Notes under the pieces: generated by a model | Told to the model about the DNA's origin: nothing | The model's input: the letters and a program-made list of their open reading frames with translations, nothing else | Databases searched by the model: none | Made by a program: the position numbers and the translations under genes | DNA from: CAILHX01 sp046155285 | Lineage (GTDB): Bacteria > Pseudomonadota > Gammaproteobacteria > Burkholderiales > Methylophilaceae | DNA: 43,688 bases | Direction: 5' to 3' | Assembly: GCA_046155285.1 (NCBI GenBank) | Contig: JBJXEA010000002.1 | Coordinates: 1-43,688 of the forward strand | In this document: piece by piece, positions 30,493-39,400 of the stretch | Layout: every line of letters starts with the position of its first letter | Numbering within the stretch: position 1 is the stretch's first letter

Positions 30493-31338
30493 TTAAGTTC
30501 CCAGCGCACTTTCTGGGGGGAGTTTTTCCAGCAGCAATGTGTGCAGGCGACGGCTATCGGCGCGGAGTACGGTGAACTTCATGTCAGCAAACACCATCTG
30601 CTCGCCGCGTTTGGGCAAGCGCCCGAATTTGCTTACTATTAGGCCACCGATGGTAGAAAATTCCTCGTCGCTAAAGTCAGTCTCTAACACTTCATTGAAG
30701 TCTGCGATTTCAGTCAGCGCCTTGACGCGGAAACGTCCCGCCGAGTCTTCAAAAATGTTGTCTTCGTCCTCGTCGTAGTCGTATTCGTCTTCGATGTCGC
30801 CGACGATTTGCTCTAGCACGTCTTCAATTGTCACCATGCCCGCCACGCCGCCGTATTCGTCCACCACGATGGCGATGTGATTGCGGTTGCCGCGAAACTC
30901 TTTCAGCAATACATTCAATCGCTTAGATTCTGGGATGAACACCACTGGGCGCAGCATATCGCGTACGTTGAAATCCTCCCCTGCGTAATAGCGCAGCAGA
31001 TCCTTTGCTAAAAGAATGCCGATGATGTCGTCTTTGTTGTCGTCAATCACGGGAAAGCGCGAGTGCGCGGTTTCGATGACGAAAGGGATGAATTTTTCCG
31101 GCGGGTGGGAGATGTCTATCACGTCCATCTGCGAACGCGGAATCATGATGTCGCGCACTTGTGTTTCAGAAACCTGCATCACGCCTTCAATCATGGCGAG
31201 TGCGTCGGCATCCAGCAGATTTTTTTCAAACGCGGCGTGTAGGATTTCTACTAGCTCCTCCCTGTCTTCGGGTTCGCGCGAGAGCCAATTGGACATGCGT
31301 TCCAACCAATTAGGTTTGTTACTTGAATCGTCAGCCAT
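30493..31338 (-). CDS. corC: CorC/HlyC family CBS-domain protein
   Basis: The 281-residue product has an acidic N-terminal region, two CBS domains (MIPRSQMDVIDISHPPEKFI and MLRPVVFIPESKRLNVLLKE, each a CBS start) and a C-terminal CorC_HlyC transporter-associated domain (FRVKALTEIADFNEVLETDF). No membrane helices are present. CorC is linked to Mg2+/Co2+ homeostasis. The start overlaps the ybeY stop by eight bases, as expected for the phoH-ybeY-corC operon. Confidence 0.95.
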   Translation of the reverse strand: MADDSSNKPNWLERMSNWLSREPEDREELVEILHAAFEKNLLDADALAMIEGVMQVSETQVRDIMIPRSQMDVIDISHPPEKFIPFVIETAHSRFPVIDDNKDDIIGILLAKDLLRYYAGEDFNVRDMLRPVVFIPESKRLNVLLKEFRGNRNHIAIVVDEYGGVAGMVTIEDVLEQIVGDIEDEYDYDEDEDNIFEDSAGRFRVKALTEIADFNEVLETDFSDEEFSTIGGLIVSKFGRLPKRGEQMVFADMKFTVLRADSRRLHTLLLEKLPPESALGT

Positions 31339-31876
31339 GAGCGATGGCGTTCTCCAGAATAAGATAGGGTGGAGGATACCCTAAACGCGTGACAATTTGT
31401 GTTTCAAGCGCTTCCATTGCCTCTGCGTCAGCGTCATTTTCGTGATCAAAGCCTTGCAGGTGCAACACACCGTGGATGGTGAGATGGGCGTAGTGAGCAT
31501 GTAGTGATTTATGCTGCTCGGCGGCCTCAAGCGCCACCACGGGCGCACACAGTACGATGTCGCCCATCAGCGGATTTTCGTTCAGTGGGAAAGTCAGCAC
31601 ATTGGTGGCGTAGTCTTTGTTGCGATACTCACGGTTGAGGGTTTGACCCTCGGCACTATCCACGATTCTGAGCGTAATTTCGGCATCGGTTTGCAGTGCG
31701 GCGAGTACCCATTTTTTGAATTGATGGCGTGTGGGAGCGCCGTCTGGCTTGGCTACAAACTGTACGGCCAGCGCAAGTTCTGGCTTTGAAACTCCCTCTC
31801 CCCGCGGGAGCGGGCTTGCAAGCGAGACCACCTGCGCTACTGGTTCTGTCAGCCTAGCCACTATCCCGACTCTCAT
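31331..31876 (-). CDS. ybeY: Endoribonuclease YbeY
   Basis: The 181-residue product has the YbeY zinc motif HGVLHLQGFDH (His135, His139, His145) and the conserved RIVDSAEGQTLNREYRNKDY and ATNVLTFPL segments. YbeY acts in 16S rRNA 3' maturation and ribosome quality control. The first 28 or so residues (MRVGIVARLTEPVAQVVSLA and SPLPRGEG) are not typical; the last part is encoded by a CCCTCTCCCC-type repeat at about 31793-31815, suggesting that a repeat landed in the N-terminus or that translation starts downstream. The ATG at 31876 overlaps phoH by 23 bases. Confidence 0.92.
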   Translation of the reverse strand: MRVGIVARLTEPVAQVVSLASPLPRGEGVSKPELALAVQFVAKPDGAPTRHQFKKWVLAALQTDAEITLRIVDSAEGQTLNREYRNKDYATNVLTFPLNENPLMGDIVLCAPVVALEAAEQHKSLHAHYAHLTIHGVLHLQGFDHENDADAEAMEALETQIVTRLGYPPPYLILENAIAHG

Positions 31877-32801
31877 ACCGCTCGTAAGCGTTGACTATCT
31901 TCTGCACCAGCGGATGCCGCACCACGTCTTCGGACAAAAAATGCGTAAACGCTACGCCGCGCACGTCTTTCAACACCTCTTGCGCGATTATCAAGCCACT
32001 TTTTTGCCCCCGCGCCAAGTCTATCTGCGTCACATCACCGGTAATCACCGCCTTAGAGCCAAAACCCATGCGCGTGAGAAACATCTTCATCTGCTCCGGC
32101 GTGGTATTTTGTGCCTCATCCAGAATGATAAAACTCTGGTTCAGGGTGCGTCCCCGCATATAAGCCAAAGGCGCGACTTCAATCGCGTTGCGCTCGAACA
32201 TCTTGGCCACGGTGTCGTAGCCCATCAAGTCATACAGCGCGTCGTAGAGCGGGCGCAAATACGGGTCAACCTTCTGCGCCAAATCCCCGGGCAAAAAGCC
32301 CAAACGCTCGCCAGCTTCCACCGCAGGCCGCACCAAGACTATCCTTTTCACCCTATCGCGCGTCAACGCATCCACCGCACTCGCCACTGCCAAATAGGTC
32401 TTTCCCGTCCCCGCAGGACCTATGCCAAAAGTGATGTCAAACTCTTGCACCTGCTGCAAATACGCCACCTGGCGCGGCGTACGCCCGTGCAAATCGCGGC
32501 GGCGCGTCATCAACAGCGGCATGGCGTTGGTGGCAAGATTCTCTGGTGACAATTTTCCCAATTCCACCAACCCAAGCTGAATCTCCTCCAGTTCGATAGG
32601 CTTCTTGGCGCGCACATAAAAATCCTGCAACAATTGTGCGGCTAAATTGGTTTGAGTTTGGTCGCCAGAGATGTGAAAAACATTGCCACGCCGCGCAATG
32701 CCCACGTCCAGCGCGGCTTCAATCTGCTTCAGATTCTCGTCCAACGACCCGCACAAATTGGCGAGGCGGGTGTTGTCTTCGGGGGTGAGGGTGATGTCCA
32801 T
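31854..32801 (-). CDS. phoH: PhoH-like ATPase
   Basis: The 315-residue product has a KH-like N-terminal region and a P-loop ATPase core with Walker A GPAGTGKT (residues 128-135) and Walker B FIILDEAQN (224-232), plus VITGDVTQIDLARGQKSGLI as sensor region. PhoH proteins are RNA-associated ATPases, often next to ybeY. The cell role is not settled. It heads the phoH-ybeY-corC operon. Confidence 0.95.
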   Translation of the reverse strand: MDITLTPEDNTRLANLCGSLDENLKQIEAALDVGIARRGNVFHISGDQTQTNLAAQLLQDFYVRAKKPIELEEIQLGLVELGKLSPENLATNAMPLLMTRRRDLHGRTPRQVAYLQQVQEFDITFGIGPAGTGKTYLAVASAVDALTRDRVKRIVLVRPAVEAGERLGFLPGDLAQKVDPYLRPLYDALYDLMGYDTVAKMFERNAIEVAPLAYMRGRTLNQSFIILDEAQNTTPEQMKMFLTRMGFGSKAVITGDVTQIDLARGQKSGLIIAQEVLKDVRGVAFTHFLSEDVVRHPLVQKIVNAYERYESRDSG

Positions 32802-32805
32802 CTAG

Positions 32806-33098
32806 CTATTCAAAACTCTCCGGCCATTGCCTTGCGTTGTGCATCAGTGCCAATATTTCAATCAAGTTTTTCTGCATGTTTACGCGATAGGGAACAACAA
32901 AGTGGGTGAGTGAAACAACCAGCTCTCGTGTATCGGCAACCCTGCCAACGCGCCCCATCAGCGGGTGCAGAGAGAGCTGATTCACTTGCCTAAGAGGCTC
33001 ATTGCGGTTTGTTGGGCGGCTTCAGGGTTACGTTCGGCAATCCACGCCATGGCCTCGTCAAAATCTGCCAAAGCTTGCGGCAGCCATTCAACCTGCAT
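32806..33098 (-). pseudogene. RelE/ParE-type toxin, frameshifted
   Basis: From the ATG at 33098 the frame reads MQVEWLPQALADFDEAMAWI and stops at TGA (32984-32982) after 38 codons. The next frame continues straight on as QVNQLSLHPLMGRVGRVADT, then RELVVSLTHFVVPYRV and ILALMHNARQWPESFE to TAG at 32806. Together they make one ParE/RelE-like toxin of about 97 residues. The total length is 293 bases, one short of a multiple of three, so a single-base loss near 32985-32995 explains it. The start overlaps the antitoxin 3' end by 11 bases. It is a real lesion or a sequencing error. Confidence 0.85.
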
Positions 33099-33336
33099 TC
33101 ACGCCCCATTTGGCAAACATGGCTTTCGCCTGGTCGCGCGAGGCATATTCGCCACGGTCTGCAATTTCTAGCCGTTCGCGGATGAGTTTGGTTTGCCAAT
33201 CGTTGATTTCAACGTAATGGTGGATGGCTTCCGCCACCAATTTGGATTTGTTAGAGCCAGTGGCTTCTGCCAGCTGGCGGAGTGATGCCTCATCTTCCGC
33301 GTTGATGCGTACACTGACGACTGATGAGGATGCCAT
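33088..33336 (-). CDS. CopG/ParD-type ribbon-helix-helix antitoxin
   Basis: The 82-residue product begins SVVSVRINAEDEASLRQLAE and ATGSNKSKLVAEAIHHYVEI, a ribbon-helix-helix DNA-binding fold of the CopG kind. The C-terminal half (IRERLEIADRGEYASRDQAK) would wrap around the toxin. AGGA precedes the ATG. Palindromes overlapping its promoter fit autorepression by the antitoxin. It remains intact although the toxin frame is broken. Confidence 0.92.
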   Translation of the reverse strand: MASSSVVSVRINAEDEASLRQLAEATGSNKSKLVAEAIHHYVEINDWQTKLIRERLEIADRGEYASRDQAKAMFAKWGVNAG

Positions 33337-33360
33337 GATGTTTCCTTAGCTAAAGTTACA

Positions 33361-33397
33361 ACTGTAAACAGTATAGCAAAGAAGTTTTAGATGTAAG
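33361..33397 (-). promoter_or_regulatory. Toxin-antitoxin promoter with overlapping operator
   Basis: On the minus strand CTTACA (33397-33392) is followed 16 bases later by TATACT (33375-33370). Downstream of and touching the -10 lies the palindrome ACTGT-AA-ACAGT (33361-33372). The overlap of operator and -10 is typical of self-repressed toxin-antitoxin operons; binding is inferred. Confidence 0.5.
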
Positions 33398-33411
33398 AAA
33401 TCCTAGCGTTG

Positions 33412-33439
33412 TTTACAGTATTCAGGAGAATACTGTAAA
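33412..33439. promoter_or_regulatory. Second palindrome upstream of the antitoxin
   Basis: TTTACAGTATTC (33412-33423) and GAATACTGTAAA (33428-33439) form a 12-base perfect inverted repeat with a four-base centre. It shares the ACAGTAT/ATACTGT core with the operator at 33361-33372, so it is probably an additional antitoxin-binding site. Confidence 0.5.
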
Positions 33440-33440
33440 T

Positions 33441-33478
33441 GAATAACCCTCTCTCCTGCGTGGGAGAGAGGGTTATTC
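33441..33478. terminator. Strong hairpin after the giant gene
   Basis: GAATAACCCTCTCTCC (33441-33456) pairs perfectly with GGAGAGAGGGTTATTC (33463-33478) around a six-base loop. It lies 15 bases past the stop of the giant gene on the minus strand. The core CCCTCTC resembles the other repeats near coaBC and ybeY. It is the likely terminator, although no long T run follows. Confidence 0.7.
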
Positions 33479-33492
33479 AGAGACTTCCTTAC

Positions 33493-36400
33493 TTATTGCG
33501 ACAACATGTCCGCCGCACCCTCTTCAGAGTTCGCCGTATTCTCATCCTCGTCCTCATCTGGCACTTCTGCATCGCTGTCGTCCAACAGTGAAATGGGATC
33601 AGTCCATGAGGGCGATGAAGCCACTACCGAAGATATAATCGCGCCAGAGTTCAACGCCCAGAACACCAAGCCCAAAGACGCCGCTGTGCCAGAAAGCTGC
33701 ACTTGTTTTTGCAGGCTGAGTTTTGAAAGTATGCCTTGCTCACCGTTACCACCCTCTGTTTCTAGGCCACCCAGCAAGTTGACACTTTCTATGATGATCT
33801 TATTTCCCGATAAGCTGCCAAACGCCCCATTCAAGCCATTGGCCTGATTTTTGGCAAGATTGGCATCCACCAACTGAATCGGGGTGGTCGTGAGGTCAGT
33901 GGATGTGTTGTTATTGGTCTTGGGAGCTTCAATCACCACACCACTACCCACCACCACTTGCGTCACTGCCTGTCCTTCATTGGCGCTAATCAAAGACTCT
34001 TCCTTAGGCTTTTGCTCAGCTTCGAGCAAAGCACGCTGAGTTTGTATATCTGACTCTAACGGCGGTGTAATGGCCGTTGGCGTTGGTGTCGGTACAGGAG
34101 GCAGCGGTGGCGGAGGAGGTATTATGGGAATAATCGGGGCAACAAACACTACCGTCAAGCTCACCGTTGCCAGATTAGAATTCAGCGCACCGTCAGTAGC
34201 GCGATAAGTAAATGAATCGCTACCGCTAAAGCCTGGCGTAGGCGTGTAGGTATAAGTACCGTTGGCATTCAATGTTACTGAGCCATGCGCAGGGCCGGTT
34301 GCCAACACGGCGACCAAGGCATTGGTATCCTGATCGCTATCATTGCCCAGAACCGCGCCAGACTGCGCAGTGCCAGCATTGCCGCTGGATGCGTCATTAA
34401 CAGCCACAGGTGCGTCATTACCATTGAGTACGGTCACCGTAATATTTTGAGTAGTATTAAACGTACCATCGCTGGCTTGCACCGTGAGGTTGTAGACATT
34501 ATTTATGCCCACATCTGTCGGCGCTTCAAAGTCAGGAGCGATAACAAAACTCAGGTGTCCAGTCGCACTATTGAGGGTAAATTTGCTGGCATCTACACCT
34601 CCAACAATAGAATAGGTTCGTACATCCAAATCTGCATCTGTAGCCTCTATCGTTTTATTAGCGGTCAGGATCGGGGTGACATCAACGGAGTTTTCAGACA
34701 TGGTGAATGTAGCCGAGCTAATCATCACCGGCGCGTTGTCATTCACAGGAGTTACATTGATCGTAATAATCTGCGTATCCCTACGATTCGGGCTGCCATT
34801 ATCGGTAGCCGTCACGGTCACGATATAGCTATTGTTGCTATCGTTATCCAGCTTGTTCTCAAAGTCGGGCGGACTGTTAAACGTCAGTACACCGGTCGTT
34901 GGGTTAATAGTAAACAAGGCCGCATCAGCGCCTGAAATACTGTAAGTCACAGTGTCTAGGGCGTCTGGGTCAGTAGCATGCACGGTAGCCACTGCCGTTG
35001 CAGTATTCTCTGCAAAATTGACGCTGGCAGTTGCACCGCCTCCCGTGGTTCCACCTCCGTTGTTATCAATCACCGGCGCCTTGTTGGTGGTCGGCACAAC
35101 CGTCACGGCAATGCTCTGGGTGTCAATCAGTCCGGTGTTATCTATCACCTGCACAACCACGTGATAAACATTATCGGCATTAGAATCCAATGGATTAAAG
35201 CTGTCTGGAATGCTGATAAATGTCAGTACGCCTGTATTGGGGTCAAGATTAAAGAAGCTAGCATCCACGCCACCTGCTTTAGAAAAGGTTAAGGTGGAGC
35301 CAATATCCACATCAGTGGCTATTACAGTTGTTACAGCATTGGTATCATCAAAAGCATTGATGCTGGCTGTTGCCAACCCACCATCACTGCCAATGACAGG
35401 CGCATCAGGGACATCACTGACGGCAACCGATGCAGTCCCTGTATTCGCAGAGAACGCAAAAGTAAGGCCTGTGCTGCTGGCATTAGCATAGGATTGGGTG
35501 CCGAAGTTTGAGGCAGTACCAACCGTTCTATCCCAAACACGGAAAGTGAAGGTCGCAGCAATTTCTCCATTTTTACCATCAGGAACATAACGAATATAGG
35601 TGCTGGAATCCAGCAACAGTGCATTTGCAGGGGTGGCTGAGTTAAGCACCCCTGATGTCCACGTTGTGCCGTCGGTAGAATATTGGAAAGAGCCGTTGCG
35701 AAACGCTCCGGTAACCGCAATCCCATAGGAAAGCGAAGAGCCTGTGTCTACATCGCTATAACCCGAACCTGGCGCGGACAAAATATCGCTGACCTTAATC
35801 AGTACCGCATCATTTGGCGTATTTTCATCGGTGCCTGGCAAGTTATAGACAAAGCCACTGTTAAGGAGCGGGGCATCATTGAGATCATTAACAGTAATGG
35901 AAATTGTCGCGATCCCCGTGGAATAGGCTGCTGTACCGCCGCTACCAGTGATATTCCCATAACGCGGCGTGGCGTTGTCAGAGGCAGTATCTGTGGTCTG
36001 ATCCCAAGCTTGGAAAGTCAGCGTAGCCGTTTCTCCATTTTGCTGATCGGGAATGTAACGTATCTGTGTACCCGAAGTGAGTAACAGTGCACTGCTGGTA
36101 CTCAAAGGCGCTGCACCAAAGTTTCTCCAGGAAATACCATCAGTGGAATATTCAAAGCTGCCATTACGCATCTTGCCGATGATGGCGATACCGCTCAAAG
36201 CGCTCACATCCACATCGCTGTATCCCGCCGCCGCCAAAATGGTGCTGACCAAAGTGCCGCTGGAAGTGGTGTCTTCGTTAGTACCAGTCAAGGTCACCGT
36301 GCTGCCATTGGTGATAACAGGCGCGTCATTCACCGCCGTCACGTTGATGGTGATGGTGTTATCCACGGGGTCGAGATCAATGCCGCCCAAGGCCGTGCCG

Positions 36401-39400
36401 CCGTCATCTTGCACTTGGAAGGTAAAGCTGGTGTAAGCCGCACTGTTGCCGTTCAACGCTGGGGTATAGACCAACAAACCAGATGTAATGTCGCTCACCA
36501 ACACAAACTGACCTGCGGTGACTGCTACGCCGTTGAGCTTGAGGCTGCCCAGTGCTGGCAGTGTCGTAATCTTGACTTGGAACGCATTATTAGCAGGGCT
36601 ATCTAGGCTGTCAGCAAAGCCAAATTCTGCCAAAGTGAAGGTGTGGGCAGTATCTTCGTTGGTGGTAATGGTGTTATTAGTGCCGGTTGGCGCGTCATTC
36701 ACCGAGTTCACGTCTATGGTCATGGTGTTGGCGCTAGGGTCTAGGTCAACGCCACCAAACGCCGTACCGCCACTGTCTTGCACTTGGAAGGTGAAACTGG
36801 CATTGGCGAGGCCGTTGGCGTTAGCCGCTGGTGTGAATTTGAGGTTGCCGCCAGTGATGTTGGCGAGCGTGATGGTTTGCCCCGCTGTCACCGCCACACC
36901 GCTTAAAGTCAGGCTACCGGTCAATGGCAGCGTGGTGATTCTGACCCCAGTCAGGCTGTTGCTATCAATTACATCACTAAAGCCGAAATCCGCCACGGTA
37001 AAGGTTTGGGCGGTGTCTTCATTGGTGCTAATGGTGTTATCAGTGCCGCTAGGTGCGTCGTTCACCGAGTTGATAGTGATGCTGACGGCATCAGTGTCGG
37101 TCAGTGTGCCGCCGCTACCAGTGTTGCCATTATCGCTAGTCACCATGGTCAGCGTATCGCTGCCGTTGTAGTTGGCGGTGGGGACATAACTCACGGTAGC
37201 GGCCAAGGTGGCGTTAATCTGCGCAACAGTGCCGGTCAGTGTGACAGTGTTAGTGCCACTATTGGTAATCGTCGCAGTGCCGCCAGAGACATTCAGCACA
37301 CCGTTCAGCACCGAAAGTGTGGTGGTGATGCTGGCGCTGGCGGCATCTACATCAGTGATGCTCAAACCCGTAATGGTTTTGCTAGTGTCTTCGTTAGTGG
37401 TTTGCGCGACTAAGCCGTTGTTGATCGGCGCGTCGTTGACGGCAGTCACGTCTATGGTCATGGTTCTGGCGGTGGTATCTTGATTCACGCCGCCAGAAGC
37501 CACACCGCCATTATCCTGAACCTGAAAGGTGAAAGTGGAATAGGCCACGCCATTAGCATTCAGCGCCGGAGTGAATATCAGTTTGCCAGCAGTGATGTTA
37601 GCCACAGTGATAATCTGCCCTGCTGTCACCGCTCCAACGCCGGTCAAGGTCAGTGTCCCAGCCGTGGGTAAAGTGGTAATCCTGACACCAGTCATACTAT
37701 TAGTTGGCGTATCGTTCGGGTCGGTAAAGCCAAAGTCCGCCACAGCAAAGGTGTAGACGGTATCTTCGTTGGTGGTGACGGTGTTATTCGTGCCAATCGG
37801 CGCGTCATTCACCGAAGTGACATCAATGCTGATGGTGTTGGCGCTAGGGTCTAGGTCAATGCCGCTAAACGCCGTACCGCCGTTGTCTTGCACTTGGAAG
37901 GTGAAGCTGGCATTGGCCAAGCCATTAGCGTCTGTCACTGGGGTGTATATCAGCTTGCCTGCGGCGATGTCGGTCGCCAGCACAAACTGCCCGGCGGTCA
38001 CTGCGCCAAAGCCGGTTAGCGTGAGGCTTCCAGTCAATGGCAGCGTGGTGATTCTTACATTGAGCAGCGTGTTAGGCGCATCATTGACATCGCTGAACCC
38101 AAAATCCGCCACGGTGAAGGTGTATGCGGTGTCTTCCAGAGTGGTGATGGTTTTGTTGGTGCCTGCTGGCGCGTCATTCACCGAGTTGATGGTGATGTTG
38201 ATCACGTCGGAGTCTGTCTTAGCTCCGCCCGTGCCAGTGTTGCCGCCGTCATTAACACCCATAGTCAACGTGGCGCTACCGTTGTAGTTGGCGGTTGGGA
38301 CGTAATTGACCGTGGCCGCAAGTGTCGCGTTGATTTGTGTGACTGTGCCAGTCAAGGTGACTGTAGATGTGCCGCTACCTGCAATGCCCGCCGTGCCGCC
38401 GCTGACAGTTAATGTGCCGTTGGTAACAATCAGCGTGACGGTGACGCTAGACGCCGCGGCGTCAACATCCACAATGCTCAAGCCTGTGATTGCCAAGGTG
38501 ATGTCTTCATTCGTGCTTTGTGCGCCGGGGACGGTATTAATTGGGGCATCGTTGACGGCGGTCACATTAAACGTGATGGTGTTAGGAGTGGGGTCAATAT
38601 CCACGCCACTATTCGCTGTGCCACCATTGTCTTGCACTTGGAAGGTAAAGCTGGCGTAAGCCGCGCCATTAGCATCGGCCACTGGGGTATAGACTAATGT
38701 GCCTATGCTGCCCACGGGGATGCTATCACCAGCCAAAACAGGCACGCCACCGAGCGTTAACACGCCCAACAACGGCAGAGTGGTAATCGTCACGGCGCTA
38801 AAGGTGTTAGGCGCATCGTTCACATCACTAAATCCAAAGTCTGCCGCACTAAAAGTATAAGCAGCATCCTCGTTAAAGGTGATGGTCTTGTTGGTTCCCG
38901 CTGGCGCGTCATTCACCGAGTTGATGGTGATGTTGATCACATCGGAATCTGTCTTAGCGCCGCCCGTGCCGGTGTTGCCGCCGTCATTGACACCCATCGT
39001 CAACGTGGCGCTGCCGTTATAGTTGGCGGTTGGTACATAGTTGACCGTAGCCGCCAAGGTGGCGTTGATGGCGGTTATCGTACCGGTTAAAGTCACTGTG
39101 CTAGTGCCGCTGCCTGCTATGCCTGCGCTGCCGCCGCTCACCGTCAGCGTGCCGTTGGTGACGGTTAAAGTTACCGTCAAGCTGCCAACCCTGGCGTCTA
39201 CGTCGGTGATGCTCAGGCCAGTCAATGCCAAAGTAATATCTTCGTCAGTGGTATAGCTGGCGGGGACGTTATTGATTGGCGTGTCGTTGACGGCGGTGAT
39301 GTTAACCGTAACGCTGCCCGTCGCCACACCAGCGCCCGTACCTTGTGCGCCAGCATTGCCGTCATCAAAAGACCAGTCAATCTGTACCGAAGCCGGTGGG

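Noticed and set aside
31731..32549. 272-codon plus-strand frame opposite ybeY and phoH
   Set aside because: Antisense to two well-supported genes; histidine- and arginine-rich shadow translation.
32802..33100. Plus-strand short frames over the toxin region
   Set aside because: They are shadows; the minus strand holds a recognisable ParE fold in two frames.
34285..34935. 216-codon plus-strand open frame opposite the giant gene
   Set aside because: Shadow of the repeat array; no recognisable domain and no ribosome-binding context that stands out.
37806..39275. Regular repeats that could suggest a CRISPR array
   Set aside because: The periods are hundreds of bases, lie in frame and encode protein repeats. 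No short direct repeats with unique spacers were seen.
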